Of a DNA stretch of 64,000 nucleotides, positions 46,324 through 56,910 are shown in pieces (the stretch's first letter is position 1; each line of letters begins with the position of its first letter). Location: NCBI RefSeq assembly GCF_014653945.1, contig NZ_BNAU01000005.1, positions 310,001 to 374,000 of the forward strand. The letters are read 5' to 3'. Both the position numbers and the translations under genes were made by a program. The notes under the pieces were generated by a model. The model had not been told where the DNA came from. It was given only the letters and a program-made list of their open reading frames with translations, and did not search any database. This stretch comes from Amycolatopsis deserti (lineage in GTDB: Bacteria; Actinomycetota; Actinomycetes; Mycobacteriales; Pseudonocardiaceae).

Positions 46324-47193
46324 ATGCCCGAGGTCGACCTGCCCCGCCCGGTCGGGTTCGTGCTCGGCGGGGGCGGCAGCCTGGGTGCGATGCAGGTCGG
46401 GATGCTGCGCGCGCTCACCGAGGCCGGGATCAAACCCGACCTCGTCGTCGGCACGTCCGTGGGCTCACTGAACGGCGCGGTGCTCGCGCTGGACCCGGAC
46501 GACGCCGGCGAGCGGCTGCGCAAGACGTGGACCCACATGACCCGCCACGAGGCGTTCCCGGGCGGCGTCCTCAGCCAGGTGCGCACCCTGCGGCACAGCA
46601 AGACGCACCTGTTCCCGAACATCGGGCTGTCCACGATCGTCGACGAGCACCTCGGGCCGGGCACCAGGTTCGAGGACCTGGCGCTGCCGCTCGGCGTGGT
46701 CGCCACCGAGGTGGACACCGCGGAGGCCCGGCTGTTCACCTCCGGCGACCTGCGCCCGCCGCTGCTGGCGAGCGCGGCGATCCCGGGCATCTACCCGCCG
46801 GTCGAGCACGACGGGCGCCTGCTCTACGACGGCGGGCTGGTCGCGAACGTGCCGATGCGGCAGGCGCTGACGCTCGGCGCGCGGTCGCTAGTCGTGCTGG
46901 ACTGCGCGTTCCCCGGCCAGATCCCGTCGCCGCCGCAGACCTTCGCCGAGGTGCTCATGTACACCGCGATGGTGAGCATGCGGAACCAGGCCGTGCTGGA
47001 GGCGCCGATCGCGGCTGCCGAGGTCCCGGTCGTCTACCTGCCCGGCCCGCGCCCGGTCCGCCTGAGCCCGCTGGACTTCAGCCGCACCGAGGAGCTGACC
47101 GACCTCGCCTACGAGGCCGCGCGGATCTACCTGCGCGACCTCGCCATCGACGGGCCGGGCCTCTACGGCGGCCCCGGGGTGAAGATCGCGTGA
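46324..47193 (+). CDS. Patatin-like phospholipase
   Basis: A 289-residue Ser/Asp-dyad lipid hydrolase. Marks: glycine-rich oxyanion motif FVLGGGGSLGAMQ, nucleophile Ser45 in VVGTSVGSLNGA (G-x-S-x-G) and Asp169 in YDGGL (the D-G-G/A motif). The start is the ATG at 46324 after GGAGGTGG, giving MPEVDLPRPVG. There is no signal peptide, so it is cytosolic or peripheral on the membrane. Likely substrates are phospholipids or acylglycerols. It is divergent from the acyl-CoA dehydrogenase, consistent with a shared role in fatty-acid turnover. Confidence 0.93.
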   Translation: MPEVDLPRPVGFVLGGGGSLGAMQVGMLRALTEAGIKPDLVVGTSVGSLNGAVLALDPDDAGERLRKTWTHMTRHEAFPGGVLSQVRTLRHSKTHLFPNIGLSTIVDEHLGPGTRFEDLALPLGVVATEVDTAEARLFTSGDLRPPLLASAAIPGIYPPVEHDGRLLYDGGLVANVPMRQALTLGARSLVVLDCAFPGQIPSPPQTFAEVLMYTAMVSMRNQAVLEAPIAAAEVPVVYLPGPRPVRLSPLDFSRTEELTDLAYEAARIYLRDLAIDGPGLYGGPGVKIA

Positions 47194-47310
47194 GCCCGCG
47201 GAAAACGCGGTGATCCGGACCACTCCGGCTGAACAAACCGGGTGTGGGCGCGTCTATCCCGGCGCGGTAGTTTTGCTTGCTCACCCACCATTTTCCCAAA
47301 AAGAGACCAC

Positions 47311-48531
47311 ATGACAGTCAAGAAGACTTTACTTTTCACCCGCAGGGCGCCGATCGCGGCCGGACTGCTCGCCGTGGCGCTCTTTCTTCCGGCCTGCACT
47401 TCCGGCAATTCCGGCAATTCGAACAACGGCACCGGCGCGCCCGCGAGTTCGGGGCAGTCGGCCGCGGTGACGGTGTCGATCGAGCCCTCCAACGCCAAGA
47501 ACATCAGCCCGGCGACGCCGATCGTGGTGAAGGCGGCCAACGGCACGCTCACCGACGTGACCGTTCAGAACACCGCCAAGCACACCACCGTCAAGGGCGA
47601 GTTCTCCGCCGACAAGACCACCTGGACCTCGTCGGAACCGCTGGGTTACGGCAGCACCTACGCCATCGACGCGCACGGCGCCGACCGCAGCGGCAAGACG
47701 GTCGAGCAGCAGGGCCAGGTGACGACCGTGTCGCCGTCGAAGCAGGCCAACCCGAACATGATCCCCGCGCCGGCCGCGGTGGCGCAGACCGGCGTCGGCG
47801 TCGGCCAGCCGATCGTCTTCCAGTTCACCTACGCGGTGAAGAACAAGGCGGACGTGGAAAAACAGCTGTCGGTGGTGTCGAATCCGCCGCAGCAGGGCAG
47901 CTGGTACTGGATCGACGACAAGAACGTGCATTACCGGCCGAAGGAGTACTGGCAGCCGGGCACCACGCTGACCGTTTCGGCGAAGATCTACGGCGTCGAT
48001 TTCGGCAACGGCGTCTACGGCGCGGAGGACCGCACCGAGACCTACCACGTGCACGATTCCTGGATCGCCAAGGCCGACGGCAACACCGAGCAGATGCAGA
48101 TCTTCCACAACGGCCAGGTGGTGAAGACCATGCCGATCTCGATGGGCAAGGACTCCACGCCAACGCACCTCGGCCCGCACGTGATCTCGTTCAAGGCCGA
48201 GAGCTACACGATGGACTCCTGCACCTACGGGGTCTGCCAGGGCGACCCGCGGTGGTACCGGTCCGAGGAGAAGTGGTCCGAGCGCATCTCCAACGACGGC
48301 GAGTTCGTCCACGAGAACCCGAACAGCGTGGGCGCGCAGGGCAGTTCGAACGTGTCGCACGGGTGCATCAACCTCAACGCCGAGAACGCCGAGTGGTTCT
48401 TCCACAACATGGGCCTCGGCGACGTGGTCGAGGTGACCAACTCCGGCGGGCAGCAGCTCCCGGTGTGGGACCTCTACGGCGACTGGGCGTTGTCCTGGGA
48501 GCAGTGGCAGCAGGGCAGCGCGCTGAAGTGA
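47311..48531 (+). CDS. L,D-transpeptidase lipoprotein
   Basis: A 406-residue cell-wall enzyme that makes 3-3 peptidoglycan cross-links. A lipoprotein signal peptide ends LPAC with the lipidated Cys29, followed by a Gly/Ser/Asn-rich tether. Two Ig-like domains (about 50-145 and 150-250) precede the YkuD catalytic domain, with SHGCINL and the nucleophile Cys352. The layout equals that of LdtMt2-type enzymes of mycobacteria. The C-terminal tail (WDLYGDWALSWEQWQQG) is also typical. ATG with AAGAGA. Upstream DNA is AT-richer and likely holds its promoter. Confidence 0.94.
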   Translation: MTVKKTLLFTRRAPIAAGLLAVALFLPACTSGNSGNSNNGTGAPASSGQSAAVTVSIEPSNAKNISPATPIVVKAANGTLTDVTVQNTAKHTTVKGEFSADKTTWTSSEPLGYGSTYAIDAHGADRSGKTVEQQGQVTTVSPSKQANPNMIPAPAAVAQTGVGVGQPIVFQFTYAVKNKADVEKQLSVVSNPPQQGSWYWIDDKNVHYRPKEYWQPGTTLTVSAKIYGVDFGNGVYGAEDRTETYHVHDSWIAKADGNTEQMQIFHNGQVVKTMPISMGKDSTPTHLGPHVISFKAESYTMDSCTYGVCQGDPRWYRSEEKWSERISNDGEFVHENPNSVGAQGSSNVSHGCINLNAENAEWFFHNMGLGDVVEVTNSGGQQLPVWDLYGDWALSWEQWQQGSALK

Positions 48532-48571
48532 CGGTGTGGTGATCGCGGTTCCGGGGCGGCACGATGGGGGC

Positions 48572-49327
48572 ATGACCGCTCCGGAACTCGATCACGCGCG
48601 GCGGCTCGTGGACGGCGCTTCGCGGATCGTCGCGCTCACCGGCGCCGGCGTCTCCACCGATTCGGGCATCCCGGACTTCCGGGGCCCGCAGGGGGTGTGG
48701 ACGAAGAACCCGGCCGCGGAGAAGCTGTCCCACATCGACGACTACGTCGCCAGCCGCGAGGTGCGCGAGCAGTCCTGGCAGGCGCGGCTCGACCACCCGG
48801 GCTGGTGGGCGCGGCCGAACGCGGCGCACCTGGCACTGGTGGATCTGGAGCGGCAGGGCAGGCTGTCGGCGATCCTCACGCAGAACATCGACGGGCTGCA
48901 CCAGAAGGCCGGGAACTCCCCGGACCGGGTCGTCGAGCTGCACGGCACGATGGCCGACACGATCTGCCTGTCCTGCGACGACCGCCGTGACATGCACGAG
49001 ACGCTGGACCGGGTGCGGGCCGGGGAGTCCGATCCGGAGTGCGAGATCTGCGGCGGGATCCTGAAGTCCGCGACGGTGTCGTTCGGGCAGATGCTCGACC
49101 CGCACGTGGTGGACCGCGCCCGCGAAGCCGCGATCACCTGCGACCTGATGCTGGCGCTGGGCAGCTCGCTGACCGTGCACCCGGCCGCCGGGCTGGTGGA
49201 CATCGCCGCGGCCGCCGGGGCGCCGGTGATCATCGTGAACGCCTCCGAGACGCCCTACGACGACGTGGCGACCGTGGTGCTGCGCGAACCACTGGGCGAG
49301 GTGCTGCCGAAGCTGGTCAGCCGCTGA
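48572..49327 (+). CDS. Sirtuin-type NAD-dependent protein deacylase
   Basis: A 251-residue class III sirtuin. NAD-binding motifs [18 protein letters not shown] and [12 protein letters not shown], catalytic His124 (VVELHGTM), and a structural zinc held by Cys132, Cys135 (CLSC), Cys157 and Cys160 (CEIC). It lacks the Tyr/Arg pair that marks CobB-type desuccinylases in an obvious form, so deacetylation is the default expectation. ATG 40 bases after the transpeptidase stop; GGGGG upstream. It overlaps the convergent LtrA-like gene by 11 bases. Targets might include acetyl-CoA synthetase, by analogy with other actinomycetes. Confidence 0.93.
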   Translation: MTAPELDHARRLVDGASRIVALTGAGVSTDSGIPDFRGPQGVWTKNPAAEKLSHIDDYVASREVREQSWQARLDHPGWWARPNAAHLALVDLERQGRLSAILTQNIDGLHQKAGNSPDRVVELHGTMADTICLSCDDRRDMHETLDRVRAGESDPECEICGGILKSATVSFGQMLDPHVVDRAREAAITCDLMLALGSSLTVHPAAGLVDIAAAAGAPVIIVNASETPYDDVATVVLREPLGEVLPKLVSR

Positions 49328-50495
49328 CCGGTTCACCGTGGCTGGCGATCACCACGGTGGCGACCAGCGCGGCGACGACCAGGGCCGTCAGGTACACCGG
49401 CACCGGCGTGAACGACACCGCGAGCGCCAGCACCGCGGCGAGCGGGAAGCCGATCGCGATCGGGCGGCACTCGTTGCGCGGCCCGACGTGCAGCAGCCAG
49501 ACGCTGACCAGGAACACCGCGACCGGCAGGGTGGTGGCGAACGCGGCGACCAGCTCGGGCGCGTGACCGGTGTGGGTCTCGTGGTCCAGCGCGACCTCGA
49601 TGCCGACGCCGACCGCGGCCGCCGAGGTGAAGATCAGGTAGTGGCCGTAGCCCCAGGCGTAGCCGTACCTGAACTGGGCGAGCCGCTGGTGGCCGGGCTG
49701 GTCGAAGTACAGCCACCACATGCCGAACACCAGCACGAGCCCGGCCACCGCGAGGAACACCAGGTCGAGCACGTCGTGGCCGGTGTCGATCGCCTCGCGG
49801 ACCGCGTTCGTGGCGCCGAAGATCGTCTCGCCGAGCACGATCAGCGTGAACAGGCCGTACCGCTCGGCGATGTGGTGGCGGTGCCAGTTCGTCGGCGTGC
49901 GCCGCTCCGCCCAGACCGGCACGAGCATCTCGGCCGCGGCGAGCACCAGGAAACTGGGCAGGAACCACGATTCCGGGACGGCGAGCCGCGCGACCCAGCC
50001 CGCCTGGACGATCGTGATGCCGAGCGCGTACCGCAGCGCGGTAGACCGGTACTCGGGCACGCTCTTCGCGGCCCGCAGCCACTGCGCGACCATCGCCAGC
50101 CGCATCAGCACGTACCCGATCACGATCACGGTGAAGTCGTCGGAAAACGCCTTCCCGACGCCGGCGGCGACCACCAGCGCGCCGCCGATCTGCACGAGCG
50201 TGAGCAGCCGGTAGGGGCCGTCGTCGGTGTCGAACGCGGAGGCGAACCAGGTGAAGTTCACCCAGCCCCACCAGATCGCGAAGAACACGAGCAGGAAGCT
50301 CAGCACCCCGTGGCCGACGTGGTTCTCCGACAGCGCGTGGTGCAGTTCCGCCGCGGCCTGGCCGACCGCGACGACGAAACACAGGTCGAACAACAACTCC
50401 AGCGGGGTCGCCGCGCGGTGCCGCTCGTCGCGGTTCCGCGCGCTCATCGGCCGGTACCAGACACGGAACCGCCGGTTGGCCGGTGCCACGGACAT
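49317..50495 (-). CDS. LtrA-type low-temperature-requirement membrane protein
   Basis: A 392-residue protein with about eleven hydrophobic helices. The N-terminus is TPLELLFDLCFVVAVGQAAAELHH, the recognised LtrA (PF06772) start; ERYGLFTLIVLGETIFGATNAV is the second conserved segment. LtrA was named from a Listeria cold-growth mutant; the molecular function is not known. GTG or ATG start at 50495. Its end overlaps the sirtuin gene on the opposite strand by 11 bases. About 300 bases separate its start from the MFS gene end. Confidence 0.9.
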   Translation of the reverse strand: MSVAPANRRFRVWYRPMSARNRDERHRAATPLELLFDLCFVVAVGQAAAELHHALSENHVGHGVLSFLLVFFAIWWGWVNFTWFASAFDTDDGPYRLLTLVQIGGALVVAAGVGKAFSDDFTVIVIGYVLMRLAMVAQWLRAAKSVPEYRSTALRYALGITIVQAGWVARLAVPESWFLPSFLVLAAAEMLVPVWAERRTPTNWHRHHIAERYGLFTLIVLGETIFGATNAVREAIDTGHDVLDLVFLAVAGLVLVFGMWWLYFDQPGHQRLAQFRYGYAWGYGHYLIFTSAAAVGVGIEVALDHETHTGHAPELVAAFATTLPVAVFLVSVWLLHVGPRNECRPIAIGFPLAAVLALAVSFTPVPVYLTALVVAALVATVVIASHGEPVSG

Positions 50496-50799
50496 GCCTG
50501 ATCCCCTCCCGGTCGGCTGCTGTCCGCCTCATCCCAGCACACCGGGCGGGTGGGCCCGGCTCCCCCTCGTCCGGGCCCACCCACGTGGGTGCCTTCGCAC
50601 CGCCGCACGATCCCCCGCGGACGCCGACGGCACCGGGCCGGGAGTGACCCTGAGTGTCCGTTCTCGAGAGCCAGGAGCGCGGTTCCCATCCCCGGAACGC
50701 GCCCCATCTCGCCACTGTGCGTAGCTGATACCCGGACCGTGAAGGCTAGACAAGGTTTACCCGGTCGCTCTCCGTAGATCTAGCGCTTTCGGGAAACTC
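50496..50799. other. Intergenic region between LtrA and MFS genes
   Basis: No gene is recognised. A strong hairpin lies at 50548-50582: 12-bp perfect stem gggtgggcccgg and complement with an 11-base loop. An overlapping 12-bp palindrome acccacgtgggt lies at 50579-50590. The hairpin could end MFS transcripts on the minus strand or be part of the LtrA promoter region. The remainder shows no repeats or recognisable motifs. Confidence 0.6.
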
Positions 50800-52269
50800 T
50801 CACTCGTATGGAGCAGCAGTTGTGGCGCTGAGTAGTTGATCGTTAGAGCGGCGTGCTCGCCGGGCGCGCAGCTCCGCGATCCCGAGGGCCAGCGCGACGA
50901 CGACGAACCCGACGGCGCACAGCAGCGACAGGGCGAGCGCGGACGGGAAGTCGTTGTCCGAGACGGGAAGGACCGCCCGGAACACGGAGGCGAGCACCGC
51001 GGTGCCGATCGCCGTGCCGATCCGCTGCCCGGTCTGCAACGCTCCCCCGGCGACCCCGGCCATGCGCCTCGGCACGCACTCCAGGGTCAGTGTCGTGTTG
51101 GGCGAGATCACCATGCCTCCACCGATCCCGGCGACCAGCAGGGGCAACGCGACCACGAGCCCGAGGTCCGGCCGGGGCGCGAGCCACGCCAGCAGCGCGA
51201 CGACACCCAGCCCCAGCGCGACGAGGGACAGGCCGGCGACGGTGAGTCGACGGCCCCACCGCGCGACGAGCCGCCCGGCCACGGCCGCGGACACCGCCGC
51301 GCCAACCGCGAACGGGGTCACCGCCAGCCCCGACTCCAGCGGCGTGTACCCCAGGCCCTGCTGGAAGAACATCGCGAACACCAGCCAGATCCCGGCGAAC
51401 CCGCAGAAGTAGACCGCGCCGATCGCCGCACCCGGTGTGTAGCCCGGGGTTTCGGTGAACAGCCGGACGTCCATCAGCGGCGTGCCCTCATGCCGCACGA
51501 CGCGCCTCTCCCAGCGGACGAACGCGAACCCGAGCACCACCGCGATCGGGAACAGCCACCACAGCCGCCGCGGACCGTCCCGTTCGGACTCCACCAGCGG
51601 CAGGAGCACGCACAGCACGGCGAGCCCGAGCAGCAGCACGCCGAGGAAGTCGATCTCCGAGCGCAGCCGCGCGGGACGGCCCTCGGCGCGCGGCAGCAAC
51701 CGCAACGCCAGGATGAACGCGAACGCCCCGATCGGCACGTTGACGAAGAACACCCAGCGCCAGCCGTGCTCCTCGCCGAACACCGCGAGGATGACGCCAC
51801 CCAGGACCGGCCCGACCGCCGTGGAGATCCCGACGACCGACCCGAACACGCCGAACGCCCGGCCGCGTTCGGCGCCGCGGAACAGGTCCTGGATGAGGCC
51901 GGTGTTCTGCGGTGTGAGCATCCCGGCCGCGCACCCCTGCAGCAGCCGCGCGGCCACCAGCACCTCACCCGTCGGCGCCGCCCCGGCGAACGCGCTCATC
52001 GCGACGAACGCCGCCAGCGCGATGAGGAACATCCGCCGCCTGCCCAAAGCATCGCCGAGACGGCCACCCGAGACCAGGACCAGGCCGAAGGTGAGCGCGT
52101 ACCCGGAGACGACCCATTGTGCGGTGCCGGCGTCCCCGCCGATGCCCTTCTGGATGGAGGGCAGGGCGACGTTGACGATGCTGACGTCCAGCAGGCCCAT
52201 GAACCCCGCGGTGAGGGTGACGGCCAGGGCCTTCCAGCGGCGCGGGTCTGCTTCGCGGGTGAGGGTCAC
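50800..52269 (-). CDS. MFS drug-type exporter, DHA2 (14-helix) family
   Basis: A 489-residue membrane exporter. Motif A is GGRLGDALGRRRMFL between helices 2 and 3; GFMGLLDVSIVNVALPSIQ is the typical helix 1 with the D-x-x-I-V-N-V-A-L-P signature of the EmrB/QacA group; a motif C-like GSVVGISTAVGPVLGGVI follows in helix 5. Fourteen helices are expected. Substrates are usually hydrophobic or cationic drugs or the host's own metabolites. It lacks an adjacent regulator gene; its start side faces the palindromic element at 52.37-52.50 kb. Confidence 0.94.
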   Translation of the reverse strand: MTLTREADPRRWKALAVTLTAGFMGLLDVSIVNVALPSIQKGIGGDAGTAQWVVSGYALTFGLVLVSGGRLGDALGRRRMFLIALAAFVAMSAFAGAAPTGEVLVAARLLQGCAAGMLTPQNTGLIQDLFRGAERGRAFGVFGSVVGISTAVGPVLGGVILAVFGEEHGWRWVFFVNVPIGAFAFILALRLLPRAEGRPARLRSEIDFLGVLLLGLAVLCVLLPLVESERDGPRRLWWLFPIAVVLGFAFVRWERRVVRHEGTPLMDVRLFTETPGYTPGAAIGAVYFCGFAGIWLVFAMFFQQGLGYTPLESGLAVTPFAVGAAVSAAVAGRLVARWGRRLTVAGLSLVALGLGVVALLAWLAPRPDLGLVVALPLLVAGIGGGMVISPNTTLTLECVPRRMAGVAGGALQTGQRIGTAIGTAVLASVFRAVLPVSDNDFPSALALSLLCAVGFVVVALALGIAELRARRARRSNDQLLSATTAAPYE

Positions 52270-52368
52270 CCATCCATGGTGGCCTTTGGGTCCGGGTTGC
52301 GCGCGCTACGCGGGTATCTGCGCTGCGCGCGGCTGAAAGCGCCGGCTTCGCTTCGCTACGCCCCGATT

Positions 52369-52501
52369 GAGTGCCCCTCCCGAACCCGATCTTTCAGTGT
52401 TCGGTTGCCGAGAAGCGGCGTCAAGGCTGGAAAGCGTGCCTTGACCCCGCTGCTCGGCAACCGATTTGGCTGGGGATCGGGTTGCGGGAGAGGGGTGGCT
52501 C
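52369..52501. mobile_element. MITE-like long palindromic element
   Basis: A 133-bp imperfect palindrome. The inner part (52403-52462) has 25-bp arms (ggttgccgagaagcggcgtc... against its complement) with two mismatches and a 10-base loop. The outer arms extend the pairing: gag-cccctcccg-aacccgatc on the left matches gatcgggtt-gcgggagagggg-ctc on the right with small gaps. No protein is encoded. Size and long inverted arms are like those of a MITE or REP-type element, or a very strong bidirectional hairpin. It lies between the MFS start and the dnaE1 stop. Confidence 0.6.
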
Positions 52502-52555
52502 GTGGGGTGGTGTCGTTTCGTTGCCGAGTGGCGGTTTTGTCGTGGTTTGCGGCTT

Positions 52556-55500
52556 TCAGGTGCCTGCGGTGATGCCGGGGATGCCTTTCAGCTCGCCCAT
52601 CAGCATGGAGCTGACCTTGACCGGGTAGTCGTAGAGGGCGAACGTCGTCTCGCGTTGTTTGCCCACCAGCTTCAGCCGGACGGGCGTTTCGCCGCGGTGG
52701 GCGAGCAGCGTCGACTTCAGCTCGCCGACCACGCTCTTGTCCAGGCGTTCCGCGGTGCACCGCAGCACGAGCGGGGGCTCGTCCTCACCGTTGCCGATCT
52801 CCGACAGGTCCAGCGGCACCAGGCCGCCCCCGAAGACCGACATCTTGTCCTCGCGCCAGTTGACCCGGCCCTTGACCAGGACGGCGTTGTCCTCGATCAG
52901 ATCGGCCGAGAACATGGCGTAGGCCTTGGGGAAGAACAGCACCTCCAGCGAGGCGTCCATGTCCTCCACCGTGCAGATGGCCCAGGGCTCGCCCTTCTTG
53001 TTGACCCGCCGCTCCAGCGAGGTGATCAGACCGGAGATAACCAGCTCACCTTCCTTGGGCGGGTTGTCCAGGATCGCGGCGATCGGGCGCGGGGCGTGCT
53101 TGCGCAGGATCCGTTCGGCGCCGTCCAGCGGGTGGGCCGAGACGTACAGGCCCAGCATCTCCCGCTCGTAGGCCAGCAACTGCTTGCGCGGCCATTCCTC
53201 GTCGCCGAACTTCAGGTGCGCCAGCGGTGAGGACGCGGGCGCGGCCTCGGCCGCCTCGCCGTCTCCGCCGAACGCCCCGAACAGGTCGAACTGGCCCATC
53301 GCCTCCTGGCGTTTGAGCGGCACGACCGCGTCCACCGCGTCTTCATGGACCTGGATCATCGACAGGCGGGTGTTGCCGAGGGAGTCGAACGCGCCGGCCT
53401 TGATCAGCGATTCGATGACCCGCTTGTTGCAGGCCACCAGCTCCGACTTGTCGAGGAAGTCGGTGAACGAGGTGTACTTGCCCTTCTCCTGGCGGGTCTT
53501 GATGATCGACTCCACCACGTTGGCGCCGACGTTGCGGACCGCGCCCATGCCGAAGCGGATGTCGTTGCCGACCGCGGCGAAGCGCTGTCCCGACTCGTTG
53601 ACGTCCGGCGGCAGCACCTTGATCCCGAGGCGGCGGCACTCGGACAGGTAGACCGCGGACTTGTCCTTGTTGTCACCCACCGAGGTGAGCAACGCCGCCA
53701 TGTACTCCGCGGTGTAGTTCGCCTTGAGGTACGCCGTCCAGTACGACACCAGGCCGTACGCGGCCGCGTGGCTCTTGTTGAACGCGTACCCGGCGAACGG
53801 GAGGATCGTGTCCCACAGCGCCTGGATGGCCTCGTCGGAGAAGCCGTTCTCCTTCATCCCGGCGTGGAAGCCCTCGAACTCCTTGTCGAGGACCTCCTTC
53901 TTCTTCTTGCCCATCGCGCGGCGCAGCACATCCGCTCGGCCCATCGAGTAGCCGGCGACCTTCTGCGCGATGTGCATGATCTGCTCCTGGTAGACGATCA
54001 GGCCGTAGGTGTCGGCCAGGATCTCCTTCAGGGGCTCTTCCAGCTCGGGGTGGATCGGCTTGACCTGCTGCCGGTTGTTCTTCCGGTCGGCGTAGTCGTT
54101 GTGGGCGTTCATGCCCATCGGGCCGGGCCGGTACAGCGCGCCGACCGCGACGATGTCGTCGAACACCGTCGGCTGCATCCGGCGCAGCAGGTCCCGCATC
54201 GGGCCGCCGTCCAGCTGGAACACGCCGAGCGTGTCACCGCGGGAGAGCAGCTTGTAGGTCTCCGGGTCGTCGACGCCGAGGGTGTCCAGGTCGATGTCGA
54301 TGCCGCGGTTGGCCTTGATGTTGTCGATGGCGTCACCGATGACGGTGAGGTTGCGCAGACCCAGGAAGTCCATCTTCAACAGGCCGATGGCCTCACAGGA
54401 GGGGTAGTCCCACCCGGTGATGATCGACCCGTCGTCGCGCTGCCACAGCGGGATGGCTTGCATCAGCGGCTCGCTGGACATGATGACCGCGCAGGCGTGC
54501 ACGCCGGCGTTGCGGATCAGGCCCTCGATCCCGCGCGCGGTGTCGAAGATCGTGGAGACCTCTTGGTCGGTCTCGATCAGCGTGCGGACCTCGGCGGCCT
54601 CGCCGTAGCGCTCGTGCTGCGGGTCCACGATGCCGGACAGCGGGATGTCCTTGGCCATGATCGGCGGCGGCAGCGCCTTGGAGATCTTGTCCGCGATCGC
54701 GTAGCCCGGCTGGCCGAAGTGCACCCGCGCGGCGTCCTTGATCGCGGCCTTCGTCTTGATGGTGCCGAAGGTGATCACCTGGGCGACCTTGTCCGCGCCG
54801 TACTTCTCGGTGGCGTAGCGGATCATCTCGCCGCGGCGGCGGTCGTCGAAGTCGATGTCGATGTCGGGCATCGACACGCGCTCGGGGTTGAGGAACCGCT
54901 CGAACAGCAGCTTCTGCGGGATCGGGTCCAGGTTCGTGATGCCCAGGACGTAGGCGACCAGCGAACCCGCCGCCGAACCGCGGCCAGGGCCGACCCGGAT
55001 GCCGACCTTGCGGGCGTAGTTGATGAGGTCGGCGACGACGAGGAAGTAGGCCGGGAAGCCCTTGCCGATGATGACCTCGAGCTCCATGTCGAGCCGCTCG
55101 CGGTACCCCTCCGGCGCGCCGTCGGGGAACCGCCACGCCAGGCCGCGGTCGACCTCGGCGCGCAGCCACGACGCCTCGTCGTGCCCCTCCGGCACCTCGA
55201 AGACCGGCATCCGGTCCTTGTGGGTGTAGACGTCCTCGTACGACTCGACCCGTTCGGCGATGAGCAGGGTGCTGTCGGCGGCGCCGGGCACCTCGGTGTC
55301 CCAGTACTCGCGCATCTCCGCGGCCGACTTCAGGTAGTAACCGTCACCGTCGAACTTGAACCGGTTCGGGTCGTTGAGCGTCTTGCCCGACTGCACGCAC
55401 AGCAACGCCGAGTGCGAGGCGGCCTGGTCCTTGGTGACGTAGTGCGAGTCGTTGGTGGCCAGCGGCTTGAGGTCGAGCAGCTTGCCGATCTCCAGCAGCC

Positions 55501-56131
55501 CCTCCCGCACCGACCGCTCGATCGGCAGGCCGTGGTCCATCAGCTCGAGGAAGAAGTTGTCCGCCCCGAAGATGTCCTTGTAGTCCGAGGCCGCCTGGAT
55601 CGCCTCGGCCTTCTGCCCCAGCCGCAACCGCGTCTGCACCTCACCCGAGGGGCACCCGGTGGTGGCGATGATCCCCGAGGCGTTCTCCGCGATCAGCTCC
55701 CGGTCCATCCGCGGCTTGCGGTAGTAACCCTGGATCGAGGCCAGCGACGACAGCTTGAACAGGTTCCGCAGACCCGTGGCGTTCTCCGCCAGCATCGTCA
55801 TGTGCGTGTACGCACCGCCGCCGGAGACGTCACCGCCCTCACCGAACTCGTCCGAGCCCCGCTGCGACGCCTGCCCCCAGAACACCGGCTTCTTGTGGAA
55901 CCGCGACTCCGGCGCGATGTAGGCCTCGATCCCGATGATCGGTTTCAGCCCGGCCTTGCGCGACTGCTGGTAGAACTCGTCCGCCCCGTACATGTTGCCG
56001 TGGTCGGTCATCCCGACCGCGGGCATGCCGAGGCGACTCGCCTCGGCGAACAGCGGGGCGATCTTCGCCGCACCGTCGAGCATCGAGTACTCGGTGTGCA
56101 CGTGCAGGTGGACGAAGGAATCGTTCGACAC
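52556..56131 (-). CDS. dnaE1: DNA polymerase III alpha subunit, DnaE1 type
   Basis: A 1191-residue replicative polymerase. The GTG at 56131 after GGGGAGG gives [20 protein letters not shown]. Order: PHP domain with HLHVHTEYS and [12 protein letters not shown] (metal-bound proofreading exonuclease in mycobacterial DnaE1), palm with catalytic acids in [10 protein letters not shown] (about residue 420) and a later Asp, thumb and fingers ([23 protein letters not shown]), tandem helix-hairpin-helix, the OB-fold ([19 protein letters not shown]) and a C-terminal tau-binding part. Length and PHP completeness fit DnaE1 rather than DnaE2. It probably stands alone, with the TetR gene divergent from it. 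Confidence 0.96.
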   Translation of the reverse strand: MSNDSFVHLHVHTEYSMLDGAAKIAPLFAEASRLGMPAVGMTDHGNMYGADEFYQQSRKAGLKPIIGIEAYIAPESRFHKKPVFWGQASQRGSDEFGEGGDVSGGGAYTHMTMLAENATGLRNLFKLSSLASIQGYYRKPRMDRELIAENASGIIATTGCPSGEVQTRLRLGQKAEAIQAASDYKDIFGADNFFLELMDHGLPIERSVREGLLEIGKLLDLKPLATNDSHYVTKDQAASHSALLCVQSGKTLNDPNRFKFDGDGYYLKSAAEMREYWDTEVPGAADSTLLIAERVESYEDVYTHKDRMPVFEVPEGHDEASWLRAEVDRGLAWRFPDGAPEGYRERLDMELEVIIGKGFPAYFLVVADLINYARKVGIRVGPGRGSAAGSLVAYVLGITNLDPIPQKLLFERFLNPERVSMPDIDIDFDDRRRGEMIRYATEKYGADKVAQVITFGTIKTKAAIKDAARVHFGQPGYAIADKISKALPPPIMAKDIPLSGIVDPQHERYGEAAEVRTLIETDQEVSTIFDTARGIEGLIRNAGVHACAVIMSSEPLMQAIPLWQRDDGSIITGWDYPSCEAIGLLKMDFLGLRNLTVIGDAIDNIKANRGIDIDLDTLGVDDPETYKLLSRGDTLGVFQLDGGPMRDLLRRMQPTVFDDIVAVGALYRPGPMGMNAHNDYADRKNNRQQVKPIHPELEEPLKEILADTYGLIVYQEQIMHIAQKVAGYSMGRADVLRRAMGKKKKEVLDKEFEGFHAGMKENGFSDEAIQALWDTILPFAGYAFNKSHAAAYGLVSYWTAYLKANYTAEYMAALLTSVGDNKDKSAVYLSECRRLGIKVLPPDVNESGQRFAAVGNDIRFGMGAVRNVGANVVESIIKTRQEKGKYTSFTDFLDKSELVACNKRVIESLIKAGAFDSLGNTRLSMIQVHEDAVDAVVPLKRQEAMGQFDLFGAFGGDGEAAEAAPASSPLAHLKFGDEEWPRKQLLAYEREMLGLYVSAHPLDGAERILRKHAPRPIAAILDNPPKEGELVISGLITSLERRVNKKGEPWAICTVEDMDASLEVLFFPKAYAMFSADLIEDNAVLVKGRVNWREDKMSVFGGGLVPLDLSEIGNGEDEPPLVLRCTAERLDKSVVGELKSTLLAHRGETPVRLKLVGKQRETTFALYDYPVKVSSMLMGELKGIPGITAGT

Positions 56132-56270
56132 CAGCAAGAACCTCCCCTGTGTTTCACGCGGACTCCCGGCCTGGAGGGTCAGCGTAGCTCGCGGCACCGA
56201 CAAAAAACGCGCCGACGTGCCGAGCGAGGTTTATTTGACCTACAGTTCCAGTTTGAGCTACGGTCGGGGC

Positions 56271-56843
56271 ATGGCGAGAGCGAAGGCCTTCGACGTGGAC
56301 ACGGCCGTGGACCGGGCGATGGAGGTCTTCTGGGCGAACGGGTTCGGCGGCACCACGCCCCAGCAGCTGGTCGACGCGCTGGGCATCGGGCGGGGCAGCC
56401 TGTACAACGCGTTCACCAGCAAGCACGCCCTCTACGAGCGGGCGTTGCGGCGCTACTACGAGCGGGAGACGGTCCGGCTGATCGAGATCCTGGACGGGCC
56501 GGGGCCTGCCCGTGAGCGGCTGCGCGCCGCGCTCGAGCTGATCGTCGAAGCAGCCCGCGAAGACCGGCGGGGCTGCATGATGGCCAACGCGGCGGTCGAG
56601 TTCGGCGAGACCGACGAGGTGGTCAACCACCTGGTGCGGCGCACCTTCGAACGGCAGGAGGCGGCCTTCCGCAGCACCATCGAGGAGGGCCAGCGGGCGG
56701 GCGAGATCGACCCGGCCGCCGACGCCCGCGCGCTCGCCGCGTTCCTGCTCACCACCATCAACGGCATCCGGGTGCTGGCCAAGGCCGACCCGGACCCGCG
56801 GCGGCTGGCGGGCCTGGCCGAGACGGCGTTGCGCGCGCTCTGA
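56271..56843 (+). CDS. TetR-family transcriptional regulator
   Basis: A 190-residue regulator starting MARAKAFDVDTAVDRAMEVFW. The helix-turn-helix is in GFGGTTPQQLVDALGIGRGSLYNAFTSKHALYE. The C-terminal domain has RRGCMMANAAVEFGETDEVV, a pattern seen in many AcrR/TetR regulators of oxidoreductase genes. The SDR gene follows 67 bases downstream on the same strand. Similar AT-rich sequences with the shared core CT-N2-AGTTC occur before this gene (56237-56249) and before the SDR gene (56878-56896), so it probably represses both. Divergent from dnaE1. Confidence 0.92.
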   Translation: MARAKAFDVDTAVDRAMEVFWANGFGGTTPQQLVDALGIGRGSLYNAFTSKHALYERALRRYYERETVRLIEILDGPGPARERLRAALELIVEAAREDRRGCMMANAAVEFGETDEVVNHLVRRTFERQEAAFRSTIEEGQRAGEIDPAADARALAAFLLTTINGIRVLAKADPDPRRLAGLAETALRAL

Positions 56844-56877
56844 ACCCACCGACCCGCAGCCGTTTGCGCTGCGCTCA

Positions 56878-56896
56878 TTTTGTAACTCTAGTTCAA
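56878..56896. promoter_or_regulatory. Possible TetR operator before the SDR gene
   Basis: The AT-rich stretch tttgtaactctagttcaag has inverted AACT/AGTT arms. It shares the CT-N2-AGTTC core with ttgacctacagttcca at about 56235, upstream of the TetR gene. It lies 15 bases before the SDR start, where bound repressor would block transcription. Confidence 0.45.
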
Positions 56897-56910
56897 GAAA
56901 GAGAGAGCAC

